DNA of 64,000 nucleotides, from NCBI GenBank assembly GCA_002803225.1, contig NXFV01000374.1:1-64000 (forward strand). Direction: 5' to 3'. The translations under genes and the position numbers were made by a program. The notes beneath the pieces were generated by a model. It ran no database searches and had not been told where the DNA came from. It was given only the letters and a program-made list of their open reading frames with translations. The stretch is from Gamarada debralockiae (taxonomy: Eukaryota > Ascomycota > Leotiomycetes > Helotiales > Hyphodiscaceae). This document shows, piece by piece, positions 11,751 to 22,825 of this stretch; positions within the stretch are counted from its first letter, which is position 1, and each line of letters opens with the position of its first letter.

Positions 11751-12250
11751 CTATATGGATATATCCCGCCTCGCTTGCTCCTTCACATACCTTCGAATCT
11801 TCTTAACTTCGACTTTGCCACTGTGCAGCACCACGGAAGACTTCCCTTGTTGGGCCCGAGTCTCCAACACCTTGTTAACCTTGGCCTTCTTCTTGGTCGG
11901 AAGAGCTCTCGTCATGTTCCAAAGGCTAAATTTGCGTTTGTATTGAGTTTCATTGCAAAGACGCAGCACAGTTAGCGTTCAACGTTATCTACATTACTAT
12001 GTATAAAGTATGACAGATAGATCATTACTGACGATGCGTAGAACCGATAGTCTGCCTTCATGATCTCGACAATGTCTTTGACCTTCTTCTCATCCATGTA
12101 CAACCGAGCCATAATATCCTTCAAGAGCTCCCATCTCTCCGCATATTGTGCATTAGCTGGTCGGCTGAGGCTCCTACGATGCCGTCCATAATCAATTGGC
12201 TCGAGAACTTCGATTTGTAAGTAGGGAAAGCCCCAAGCGAGACGAGGATA
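11751..12250 (-). pseudogene. Clr5-domain protein N-terminal remnant
   Basis: Clr5 domains are short N-terminal helical domains common in filamentous fungi. Exon A (about 12250-12033) reads QYAERWELLKDIMARLYMDE and KKVKDIVEIMKADYRFYAS. Exon B (11952-11751) reads ETQYKRKFSLWNMTRALPTK, then GKSSVVLHSGK and KKIRRYVKEQ. Together these give the W-x-YKxxI and QYKRKFSLW halves of the domain. The intron has a GTCAGT donor and a CTAAC branch point, but the acceptor reads TTTGCAA instead of TTTGCAG: the expected G at 11953 is A on this strand. A start codon for exon A was not found. Family assignment is from the motif; non-function is inferred from the acceptor and the stop further downstream. Confidence 0.6.
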
Positions 12251-14437
12251 TGTTTAAAAGTAAAGTAAGAAAACAGCGCGGCTCTAAGTTTTACAGAAGT
12301 TTAGGCAACTGAAACGAGGCAAATAAGGCATACTAGCCGGGCGTCACAACCTACTCCTGATCGGTGAACGCGACTTGTGACGCCGAGCAGTACAAAAATC
12401 ATATGACCAATTATAACAACTCGAATAAACGCTAACTTAAAGTATAGAAAAGAAGATGAAGCGCAAGAAGAATTTGTGAGGCCTGTCATGGCATACCTGG
12501 TGAGGGACGGGCGGTTGGAGTACAGTCGGAGAACCGAAACTCCAGATGGTTTCTCCAACGGACTGCTTGGAGGTGATCTGACTAGATCTCTTGATGCTCT
12601 CTAGCTTGCTCGATGGGAGGAACTGTGTTTGTCGGCTTGGGAGTTTGAGTTTGAGCTTGTGTATGTGAGGGCGGAGTATACGCTCTTTGAGAGGTTAGCG
12701 GCTGTGACGAAGTCAAGAAAGATTTGTTTGTTAAGAGTACCCTGATACTGAGGTGCATATGGCGCTAGTCCAAAATAGGCTTCGAAAGCATCAATTCAAA
12801 ATTTTTACCCTTTCTTCCAGAGTTCAACTCTTCCCCTATATCTACAACTTGACTTCAGGACCTCGGCCTTCTCCAGCTCTTCGGACTTCCCCAGCTCTTC
12901 GGCCTTCCCCTGATATCACCGTACCTTCTAGACCTATCAACATGTTTGACATCTGCATTTGCAGGGGAGGCGCTTGACGATGCGCGAATTTCGTTTAATA
13001 CCGACAATGCGAGGAGATAACTCGCTGAATTCGAGGAGGGTTCGTAATTGGGACTGCTCGGTGAGGGAATGTGATGCGCCTTGTAGGAATGATAGTTGTG
13101 ATGGAGGTGGTGTCAACTCGGCTCAAAAGCAAACATGGCTCTCTTCATTCACCCTTGCAAGAATAGCCCCGCTGTGCAGGGCGTAACTCGTCCCCATCGA
13201 TATTCATTTGAATTTCTTCTGATTATTTACCCGCTCCGCGAACTCATGACCTTCTTTCCGAGGAGCAGTTTTAGAAGCTATCTTAAGGAAGATCTCCGTG
13301 TATGTAGGTTACACATCCTCGAACTCTACTTACCTAGACAGTGGCGGACCCTGCGCGCTCTGAGAACGGGCTATGGAAACCAAGTTCCCAAGGTTCTAGT
13401 TTGCACGGCCTTGCTTGCTAGATGCATCGACGTCAGTATTCCTTGCAGATCACTGCCTAAATGAGGCCTGTTTCATAACTTCAAACCATGCTCGAGAAGA
13501 GCATGTGGCAAAGCTCTGAACCCCCCTATCCCCAAATCAAATCGATTTGTGGCTGAGAAACAGCATGACGACGCAGGAGGAAGCCCGTACTATTCGCAGA
13601 TTGGGTAGGTGGCGTGTGATTGGTTCCAATTGTCCGCATCGCTGGCCTGAACGGCGCGATTCCATTCACAGCGGAGGAGTCAGGACCCCCAAATCAAATT
13701 GAGACTCGAGCCGACAGCAAGAACGCCACCGGCTTGGACGTCCCGAGGGACTGGGTTTTGACAATCCCCTCATCTCAGACGGCACTTTGTTCGAAGACCC
13801 CCAGGAAGTCGAGCATAACCAGTCTGGGTTGACAACGGTCCCACTTTCAATATCCCGTCTGACGATTGTTGGACTGAACTGGCGCAAAACTTTGTCCTGG
13901 GGGGAAGTGAGGTCCCAATTGTTGCGTCATCTGATAGTTGAGAAGTCTGGCTCCCTGAATTGGCCATGACAACGGGGAATAAGCTCAGTGCCAAGCGAGA
14001 CAAAAGTCACCAGCCCAACCAGAGCGCTCAAATCTCAGAGGGAATATCCAAGTAAGCTGTAAGCTGCAATAGAATGTACGCTAACATTTGATAATCCGTT
14101 GTTGTATGGAAACTACGAGTGCGTATGCCTTTGACGCTGTCACTCTCTGCTGTGCCGTTTCTTTTCCCAATTTGGCTACCTGGATTGGGAGTGTAAGGCA
14201 GAGACCCTTTTACCAATGACTTGCAACATGAAAGGTCAATATTTGTTGATCCCGGTATGGCAGCCCAATTCTACACGTATAAGGACTCCTCATCCCCGCG
14301 TCAGAGTGCTCATCCACCATCTCTCGTCTTCACATATTTCTACTTCAACCAAGGGCTAAGTCAGCTTTAACTTGGGCCAGCACCACCTTGTAACAAATTA
14401 CCAACCGCTCAATCCGTCTGGCGTACCTCTTGCCAGG
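12251..14437. other. long intergenic stretch
   Basis: No supportable gene. A 109-codon ATG ORF at 13135-13464 (+) has an acceptable context but no recognisable content. Around 12861-12910 there is a short imperfect tandem repeat, CCAGCTCTTCGG(A/C)CTTCC. From 13700 to 14000 overlapping plus frames look partly protein-like but are mutually shifted and cannot be joined with confidence. Confidence 0.4.
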
Positions 14438-15132
14438 ATGTCTTCGAGAACTGGAGCACCGTAAATGCTACTCTATACCTTCGGTTCATCTCTCGTTCAG
14501 CAAGCCGACTGACGAATGTTTTCTACAGTAAACACAGCCATCATGATTCCAAAAGGAGCTCAGGCTCTCGCTCCTCTCTCGCATCAAAACAACAAAATAA
14601 CTCTTTGGGCTCTCGTTCTCCCCCTTCCCATAAGCCACGAAAACAATCTTCCTTCTCGATGCACCATACAAACTCTACCGCTGTACGAGCATCATCACCC
14701 AGGGTGTCACACCCTAGCAACGCAATGCCTATGCCCGACTCTACCTCAGACACATCTCAAACCTTCAACACAGACATGTCCGACCGGTTGGCTTATACAC
14801 AAGTCGACCTCCTCGAGGTGTCCGCTTGGACTTATCCTCATCAGAGTCCACATCACTATCAAGACTTCTCATACCAGTCTTACAATAGCACGCAAACATC
14901 AACCTGCCCGTACCATGTATCTGATATGGGCTCAGACCATAATGCTGTATGGCCTGGATATGGATTGGCACCACTTGAGCGTTGGCTTGACGAAGATATG
15001 GGAGATGGAGGTGCGTTGGCGCTCCGATTAGGGCATCAGCTGCATGTGGATTGTGCTTGTATCGCGATGCAGGGTGGTGTGGCTATGGACGCAGTAAATG
15101 ATACACAACATGGCGCCACTTCGGAGAATTGA
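14438..15132 (+). CDS. Ser-rich hypothetical protein, 208 residues
   Basis: Two exons. Exon 1 is only 23 nt (14438-14460, MSSRTGAP), followed by a 68-bp intron (GTAAAT donor, GCCGACTGACG branch region, TTCTACAG acceptor) and exon 2 at 14529-15132; 627 nt in total. The first 110 residues are basic and Ser/His-rich (KHSHHDSKRSSGSRSSLAS, HKPRKQSSFSMHH), which looks disordered and phosphorylation-prone. The middle is Tyr/Ser/Gln-rich, and the C-terminal 70 residues are more structured (LAPLERWLDEDMGDGG, HQLHVDCACIAMQGG). No domain recognised. The splice model is supported by the reading frame opening only after the acceptor, with an ATG immediately before the donor. Confidence 0.6.
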
Positions 15133-15842
15133 ATATATCCATTTGATCTAGTCGGCAAAGGTTGTTTTGCGGTAAAAGGGGCATTGAGGGGACACTAGTT
15201 TGATGTTAGCGAGGTCACATGACCGTTGGTGTGTGTCTCGCTCATTCATTTTCTTTCCTCTTTAGGACATCTCTTTTTGGGAAATAAAACAAGCAGCTCT
15301 GGTCATCAATATTGCCATATTAGAAAAACTTGCAGGAAGTCAGCAATGAATTTTTGATGACGATTAGCTCGAAAGTTTTCAAAACATTCAAAGACGATAT
15401 TATTTTCTCGGAATTGAGCTTTGGTTGTGCTTTCCAATTCCATATCCTCTAAGATTTCCCTTAAAAAATTCAAATATAATCGCCTTAAAAGATTCTACAT
15501 GTTCTTTAGGTGTTAGTACTCCTTATAAGCATTTACTTTACTATCTTATTACAATTTCTCTAAGTCTTAATCTCTTACTTGCTAAGCTCCTTTAATATTA
15601 AATTAGTAACAATAAAATAATTTTGATTTGATTAGATTATAATTAGAGTTCTATCTGATTTGATTTTGATAACTCCGCATTAAGATTGGGGGTATGGTAT
15701 CTAACCGCGTGTTCTCTACTTTGCCAAATATGGCAGGGTTTCAATGAGGAATCATTCGTGTCATTCCCAAATTCAGTATTTCTCGTAAGACGTTGGCCGT
15801 CCCTGATATTTCAATTTGTTCTTGACATCACGGGGCCGGTTA
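15133..15842. other. AT-rich intergenic block
   Basis: 3' flank of the Ser-rich gene followed by a strongly AT-rich stretch (about 15400-15670) with runs such as GATTTGATTAGATT and GATTTGATTTTGAT. No coding potential; it could be an old, mutated repeat. Confidence 0.5.
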
Positions 15843-15968
15843 CTACGTATCAGACCGAAAAGCTGTAGCGAGATCAGGGTGTGAAAGGGTGACTTTTACA
15901 GTCTAGTCTGTGCCAGCCTGGAACCCCCTCCCCCTTGTTTCGCTACAGCTTTTCGGACAGATACGTTG
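15843..15968. mobile_element. 126-bp TA-flanked inverted-repeat element (mini-MITE)
   Basis: The two ends form an inverted repeat of about 29 bp: CTACGTATC then CCGAAAAGCTGTAGCGA at the left, and the complement with CAACGTATC at the right. There are four mismatches, three of them consecutive. TA sits outside each end (15841-15842 and 15969-15970). The internal 70 bp is unrelated to the ends. Structure is read directly; the class is inferred from size, inverted repeats and TA flanks. Confidence 0.65.
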
Positions 15969-16030
15969 TATTAGGGGCTCACTTGCGAGCCTTCAAAGCG
16001 CTGTGATTGAGTGAGCCACACCTGACGTAG

Positions 16031-16082
16031 CCGAATTAGGAAATTATCTCATCCCATGGGATGAGATAATTTCCTAATTCGG
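16031..16082. repeat. 52-bp perfect palindrome
   Basis: Positions 16031-16056 (CCGAATTAGGAAATTATCTC, then ATCCCA) are the exact reverse complement of 16057-16082, with no spacer and no mismatch; the centre is CCCATGGG. The match stops sharply at both edges. It lies 62 bp from the mini-MITE, in a non-coding stretch. Confidence 0.9.
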
Positions 16083-16098
16083 GGGCTTAGCGAGGACC

Positions 16099-16566
16099 TT
16101 GGTGTGGTTCATAATATTGTCTCCAGCAAGACGGAAAATTTCTGCAAATCCCGGAAAGAAGGCCCTCAATATTATGGACGAATTCTATGTCACGAAAATC
16201 ATCGAGCCCATTACTACTTCAACTTTTGGGATGATACACTCCTTTGCTGGAATCCAGAAGAGTGCCAAAGCCTTTTTGCAGATGAGCTTGGGAACTTCTG
16301 CTTTTGGATCGAGTCAATCAACACGCCCTCAAACGAACCAGACCTTGACATCTCCTCACCGTGACCATGACACTCCGACACTCAAAGGAGCTGAAAACAA
16401 GCACAATCTTCATAAACACTCCTCCATCCGCAGTGCGCTTGATTTTACTTTTTCGGAAATTAAGCCCACTCCGGAATTAGGGTTCAAGCCATCTGCATCC
16501 ACCAGCTTCAGGTCGGGGAGGTTAGAAAAGCAGGCAGAGAAGAATGCTTCATTGCATCCTGATTGA
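16099..16566 (+). other. possible decayed coding fragment
   Basis: The frame from 16104 to 16364 reads YYFNFWDDTLLCWNPEECQS and LGNFCFWIESINTPSNE, which looks like real protein sequence. It has no ATG, no upstream exon and ends without a domain. The overlapping 155-codon frame from 16099 begins at TTG and is less natural. Either a remnant or chance. Confidence 0.25.
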
Positions 16567-16876
16567 AATGCACCTAGGTTTAGGCTTGCGCGGTTGAGGT
16601 CCGTCGTAGACCGTGACAACATCAAAGCCATGTCACGTGACCAGCTGACAACTCCTCCCTTGACTCATCGGCGCAAGGCACAGCAGTCACACGGCGAGGA
16701 ACTCTAATTGTTTTGTAAATCGCCATAACACAAGTCAACAGCTTTCGGCATAATCTCGAATGTGAAGGGGTTCAGAAAGATCAGAAGGAAACTGAGACCC
16801 ATACCCAGCTTTTTCTTGCTTCAGCGGAGGGTGGCAGCTATCTTAATAGTTGAAGTATTTTTGGCCGACACACAGA

Positions 16877-17664
16877 ATGGAACATCTACGAATTTCAGGT
16901 CAGTACTCTCATATCACTCCGCAATTGCCATGCAAAATCTATAACATCACTTTTCAGACGCCAGCAAAAGGCTGGCGACATTCCCACGCTTCATGGAGCT
17001 TCCTAAGGAACTCCGACTCGAAATCTGGAATATGTTAGTTGAGCCACGTCTCGTGCCGTACAATGCAGTCTCTGCACGACGTTCCAGGCTCAAAATTGAT
17101 GCCCCAATCCAGCCCCTCCTTCACGTCTGCCACGAGTCTCGCACCCAAGCGCTGAAGACTTATCACATAACGAACGAGACACCCTATCTCGCCCTTAGCC
17201 CACAAGACACAGTTCTCTGGATTCGCTACAATGGTCCTCGAACCTTCCACGTTGACGCCCACCGTCTGGAACACAGCGCCACGATTCGCTATATACAGCA
17301 TTTGGCCCTATCGATCAAATTCTGGAATCGCATTACTACGATTCAGACGTATACCGGTCTGTATCGTAGGATCAGGAAAAGTAAGAGCTTGAAAGTCTTG
17401 ACGATTGTGGATGATAGTTATGGAAGCATTAGGTGGGGTGAGATGAAGGGGATGGCTGTGAGTTTAGAGGATGACGGTTGGCCTCTGACTGCTCAGGTGT
17501 ACAACACGTATGAAACGAGTGAGAGCAACGTATACGTAGGGGGCTGGAGTAACAAGACTAAGCAGGCGTTGTGGAAGGGATGGGATGCTGGTAGGGAGTT
17601 TCCAAAAAGGGAACTACCTGAGGTGAGATTTGCGAGGGTGTGCTTTTCGGGGCCAGAGAAATGA
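16877..17664 (+). CDS. 2EXR-domain protein, intact copy
   Basis: Two exons: 16877-16898 (22 nt) and 16958-17664, with a 59-bp intron (GTCAGT donor, TTTTCAG acceptor); 729 nt, 242 residues. Splicing gives an ATG (MEHLRISDASKR) in front of the 2EXR signature TFPRFMELPKELRLEIW. The next block, LLHVCHESRTQALKTY, is also typical of the family. The DNA encoding FPRF lies 5' of the ATG at 16993, so an uninterrupted ORF from 16993 would truncate the signature, which supports the small first exon. 2EXR proteins are greatly expanded in leotiomycetes and related fungi and their biochemical role is unknown. It is the only intact member of the cluster that continues to 24.1 kb. Confidence 0.75.
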
Positions 17665-19356
17665 TGTGGCAGAAGCGCCAGTTATTTTAACTATGGTAGG
17701 CGCCCGTAGCGCCCGTATCTAGCTCCTGTGTTCCATCTGTAGTCGATGAACGCATTGCCTGAAGGGGAGTATCTAATGCGGAGGAGTTTTCCTTCCCTGA
17801 TCCAGTCCTTCCACACATTGGTGCAAGGACGCAAAGCCGAAAGCTACTCTCGGGTAATCAAACTTTGGGACTCAAGTTCCTCAGTCTTGAGAAACATTTA
17901 CGTATGCTGTCTAGAGTTTGATGTATTTGGTACTAAGCACTAATTATGAAGTTCATCCTCTACTCTATATCAACTCCACTCTGGATATTGTTTACTGCTT
18001 GGGATATGAGAATAGCCGGAATACATGAACGGCCAGATCTACCCGGACGATACGGTTATCATTCGCCTCCTGACAGAGACCATACGTTAGGTCCAACACC
18101 TTTCCCTGACAATGACTCACTGGGCCTGTGTTTTGAGATGTGCTGAGGTCACCAGACGCTACGAACTTCTCCCGCCCTCAAGATCGTCACACTCATTTAT
18201 CGCTTCGAGAATCATGTTCCCCAGTAATCCAGAATGGCTATTTGGGAAAATCCTGAAGGAACGGTCTCGTATGCATTCATGGAGTGGAGATAGGGAAGGA
18301 AGGTATAAGAAAACTTGGAAGCTATTCCTGGTACTTGACGTGGAGGACAAGTTTCTGGCTTCGACTAAAAATGCAAACGCAATTCAGACCAGCAATAAGA
18401 ACTGTACATAGCGTTAAAACATCTGGCAGAGAATGGAACATGATACATGAATGATTCGAGTCAATTGAGTGATACAGTACTTGCACATCTCAGAAGCTCT
18501 TTCAGCTGCCAGGGTTCGCGATCCAAATCATGCGAAAGTATTACAGGCTTTACTTGAACCAATTGAATATTGAGATGTGCGACGTTTACCGAAAAGCTCC
18601 CTGATTTAAGTGCTTGATGCCTACTGGAGTACCAATTCCAAGGAATAAACCCCTGAACCCCTGAGCCGCAGGACAATTCTGCCGTTTATGCCAATCATAC
18701 GACTCCTCTCTATATCTTATAGAGCAAAGGCCTTTATGCCGGTGATTTAATTGAAAGGAGTCATATGTTCATTATTGTCTGAGGCAATGCATTTGTCTCT
18801 CGTCCGAACAATCCCTCGGTCCTATCTTGCCAACCGAAGGTTCAAATCACCTGAGCAACCATATTCACCCCCAAACGCGTGGGAAAGCAGCCGAAGGTTT
18901 CCCAATTCGGAAGCGGTATTGACCAGAGTGAATTTGAATCTGTGATTTAACTTTGGAGCCACAACCGCAAATTTGATTTTCTATTCCTTCTCCACCACAC
19001 GAAAGACGCGACCGCGTATCAACTTTAATCGCGTGGTTTCGCAACAGTGGATATGGATATTTTGGATTGGGGGAGTTCTTTTAGATGGCAGAGACAGTGA
19101 GACATATGGGAAGCCCGAAGATGACTGATAAGTCCTCCTACGAACCCATTGTCCAATGAATCTCTCGTTGAGCTTGACGGCAAGTACCCATGCTTTGGAG
19201 GTGGCTTTCATCCCACTTGGCAGTCATCATCGTTACCAACTCCCGAATTGCAATCTTCCTGCCAGTTTGAGTATTTAATTTCAAATTTTTCAAGAAGGCT
19301 GAGCAATTAAACTTTAATCGTGGGACTGGAATTGACTAGACTGCAGATTCTCTAGT
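17665..19356. other. intergenic or decayed interval
   Basis: Short ORFs only. 17946-18146 (+) is a 66-codon ATG ORF starting with a hydrophobic stretch but without further support. A minus frame at 18676-18461 shares the short phrase QG(F/L)IPWN with the minus frame at 10055-9600, hinting at fragments of a common sequence. Nothing else identified. Confidence 0.35.
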
Positions 19357-20143
19357 TTGACTTGGCGGTTGAAGTCAATTTTGGGGGGTAGCTGTTTTAC
19401 CCTAGACAAAGCTGACAGACTTGTAAATGAGAAGTCATTGGATACATTTACTTATTTCCCAAAGCTACCAGTCGAATTGAGGCTGAAGATCCGGAATACG
19501 ACGATGACTCCTGGTAATATCTTCGTCAAAGGTTCGGGGGAGGACGGCACGGGTATTCTGGCAGAAGAACCAATCCCTGCTGTCCTACTTATTTACAGCG
19601 AGTCTAGAGAAGAGGTAAAGAAGAACTGCGTTGCGATGTCGATTCGCAAAGGCAAGCCGGTGGTCTACTTCAGCCCGAGAATCGACATCCTTTTTGCGTG
19701 GGTTTCAGGATCATATAAGGGGACTGCAAGACGCAGCACGAACGACCATATCGCTAGCCAACCTTTACGACGCCTGTTACATTATTCTCCCAATACATCT
19801 GCTACCTCACTTATGCGGTGATGAGGATGATGATGACGGTGAAAGCGTGTGCCTTTGGGATAGTCTACGGAAATCCGAAGCTTTGGAAGAGATCATACTT
19901 ATCGATGGCAATTTGGAACGCCAAAGCCCCAGCCAGAGGCAACAATTTCGAATCTTGGGAATAAAGGAATGGATGAATTTTGATGATATACTGTCCAAGA
20001 AGCTACAACTTATGTGAGCTTCGAGAACCGCTATATGGACGAAACAACTCAATGAAGACACAATCGAGCACCCTGAGCGGAATGACCCAAATCTTAGCTT
20101 TGTTCGCATCATATACCAGGGTAAACGTGAATTGGGTTGCTAG
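19357..20143 (+). pseudogene. 2EXR-domain pseudogene, copy 2
   Basis: The signature LDTFTYFPKLPVELRLKIRN begins the domain, with Arg in place of the usual Trp of LRLKIW. The frame then reads through YSESREEVKKNCVAM and RIDILFAW. An extra G at 19700-19702 shifts it; skipping that base gives FQDHIRGLQDAARTTISLAN and EALEEIILIDGNLERQ. A TGA at 20015-20017 stops the frame, after which WTKQLNEDTIEHPE and NLSFVRIIYQGK continue in frame to a TAG at 20141. One frameshift and one premature stop in an otherwise natural sequence mark it as non-functional. No N-terminal helical region like that of copies 3 and 4 is visible. Confidence 0.7.
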
Positions 20144-21030
20144 AAGAGGAGCAGTAAGTGGTGGAAGTGATTGATAGATCAGTCTTCAGGCTCGTTCTGG
20201 AGATCTTTACGACATATTTGGTATTTGAGCGCTAACTTTTGGAGCCCCAGATCGTCTGAGATACTTTTGCAGTACATGGAAATTTCAACGTATAATGCCA
20301 GCGAGCTCATTGTTTAGATATGAGAGACAGATACTCATGGCGTGTTGAGACTTTGAGAACGAGAGCTTCTCAATCTTTGGGTTCCTGGTCAGAGGTTAGA
20401 GTAGGAAAGGAGCAACATTCTCGGCAAGGAAGTTGGGGGCCTTAGAAATATCTGAGGTTAGGGCTTTAAAGGCGGATAAGTGGGATGGAATGGCGATCCA
20501 GGGAGCTCAGCGGTTTTGCCGATACTCGTTGAGCTTAGGATTTCTTTTCGCAGGGGCAGAATTATTGTATGCTGCATTGACGAGTGCCGAGGGAGCGCTT
20601 TGTGCATCCTCCGTTCTCCCTTTGGTCGATTGATCGTCGAGGGATTGCATCAAAACATAGACAATACACTTCTGTTCGTGCTTGTTTGAAAGATCAACGT
20701 GATTATGAAAATCTGTAGGTCATGCTACAAAGAGTACTACGCTTCCATGCACACTGAAATATTAAATAAGACTGGCTACTGGCCAACAAGTCAGCATTTG
20801 CAGATTCGCGCATAGAATTGAAGAAGTCGCCACGTGACGCTGGCGGAAAGTTGAACCGCGCTACCTTCTCAACTTCGCACTTTCTGCGCTACAAAATTTC
20901 GGACGCATCTTAATTTCTTTCAACTTCATCTCCGCCTTGCGGGACCATTGTCTGCGGCAACATCTTGCAATCAATCTTCACTTCATAAAAATCTCGACAA
21001 AGGACAACTATTAAACGCAACTTCGTCACG
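20144..21030. other. intergenic
   Basis: No supportable gene. Short overlapping frames only. The last 120 bases resemble a leader for the next copy. Confidence 0.4.
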
Positions 21031-22110
21031 ATGGAAGGCAAAAACGCGTCACCTTCAACCAACGCATCACATATCGCCGAGATCACGGCTTTCCTCAAGA
21101 CCTCCCAAGTTGAACTTGCAAAGAGCATCGATGCCCTGATCGTCAACATAGAAAATGAAGGCGCGATTGCAGAAATCTTGAGTAATCTCAAAGCTTACGT
21201 TGACGGAACCTCAAAGACTTTGAGAGAATTCGGTGCCTACCTAACACCTCTCTCAAGCTCCATGATGGCCTTGCTGATGGTCAGCTACAGAGAACGCATC
21301 GGGCAATGTCAAGGAAGACACCGCAGGCTATATTGCGACTCAAGTGTGACTTCTTTACGCAAGCTTTCCATTGAGCCAGCATGACTTCCAACGAACTGTG
21401 CTGCTCAGTTTGGCAACCAACTTCATCTTCCCGGGCATTGAGCTAACATCAATCACAGAAGACAACACATTGGACACGTTCACTTGTTCCCGAAGCTTAC
21501 CTGTTGAGCTACGCCTCAAGATCTGGAACGCGTCCATCCTTCCGCGATTTCTTCACAAAGGAGATACTTCCACATAGCGGGAATGTTACTCTCCGGCTAC
21601 GATATTCAGAACAATGGCATTCCCCGTCACGCCATCGATACTCCATACCTGCAGTGAATCCCGAGCAATTAGCCTTCGAGTGTACGAGGTGACAACCACT
21701 TACGAATCTCATGAGAAGCATTACGGATCCAGAAAATGCCAGGTGTATATCAATTTCCAGCTTGACACGCTTTTATGCATTGAATGGTAGGAGAATTGGG
21801 ATTTTAACATTCTGGATCCGAGACGTTTCGATTCAAACTGACTGCTCGGATCCGCCATCTTGCTTTTGATGAAGCTCAATGGCCAAAATTCATGTACGGC
21901 TTCTTTCATATACCCTTCATACGCGAGTATTTTGAAGGTTTGGGCAAGATCTACATATTTTGTAACCTCGAGACCACTGGGTGGTGCGACGGCGGCTACC
22001 CGACTTTCTGCCTAAAGGAGCTCCAAGATGACAGGCAAGACGCATGTTTATGTTGGACAGATGAAGAAATGAGAGAAGTCGACTGGAAAGGGGACTGGTA
22101 CCCCAACTGA
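21031..22110 (+). pseudogene. 2EXR-domain pseudogene, copy 3
   Basis: Begins at a well-placed ATG (MEGKNASPSTNASHIAEITA) with a helical N-terminal region of about 75 residues (LEAKS-like heptads: VELAKSIDALIVNIENEG, ILSNLKAYVDGTSKTL). A broken intron region precedes the 2EXR block, LDTFTCSRSLPVELRLKIWN. Downstream pieces lie in different frames: CSESRAISLRVYEVTTTYES, VYINFQLDTLLCIEW followed by TAG, then ARIRHLAFDEAQWPKFMYGF and LGKIYIFCNLETTGWCDGG up to the TGA at 22108. At least two frameshifts and one nonsense codon are needed to connect them. Same architecture as copy 4. Confidence 0.7.
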
Positions 22111-22825
22111 CTGACAGATTGGAGAAATTACTTGGGGGAACACAAGCTGAAACATCCTACATGGAAGGAGCCTCAAATCATTTTCGCGCAACTCCAATGC
22201 CAATACTTATCCGTAGCAAGCCAAAGGAAGTACAAATTACAGGTCGAAGATAACGAGGTTGGGGTGAGCGGCTGAAGTGGCAGATATCTTTATCTGATGA
22301 GATTTAACAAATCCTGGCCGTTGCACCTCGCATCTGTTTTGAAGTGTAGCATGGAACGGCGAAGCAGACATCCCAGTGGCTTTACCGGCCTTGCTCCAGC
22401 TTAAAATATCCTATTCTTCTCAGTCAGCATATTCGTCGAAACAATGCATCAGAAATTACACAACACAAGCATCTCATTGTGCCACCAAGAATCACGTGAC
22501 AGTATCACTGAACCTGTACCTGATGCTGCTGAGACCTCCATCTTCATTTAGCCAGTAATGAGTTGAATTGAAGTTGATCAGCCTCGAAATCTTCGTTTCT
22601 GGCCGGCAACTTGGTTCAAAGTTCAAAATAGTCACATGATGAAATTCAAACGAAAATCGTGTGGAACTCCCGGTCGTGTGGAGATCTTTTCACTTCGCTT
22701 CCGCAGTAATGGAAGACTTCACCACCGCCCCGAGGATTCCATCAAAAGGACTCTCCATCTACACACATTATCACGAACCAAACATCTACGCAACGGTCCC
22801 AAACAATAATCTAATCATCATAATC
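22111..22825. other. intergenic between 2EXR copies
   Basis: 3' remnant and promoter-like sequence; contains a CACGTGAC at about 22494. No gene recognised. Confidence 0.4.

Noticed and set aside
13135..13464. 109-codon ATG ORF (+)
   Set aside because: Good start context but no recognisable sequence, no splice support and unusual composition; most likely chance in non-coding DNA.
18461..18676. Minus frame sharing QG(F/L)IPWN with 9600-10055 as a dispersed repeat
   Set aside because: Similarity is limited to seven residues; surrounding sequence does not align by eye.
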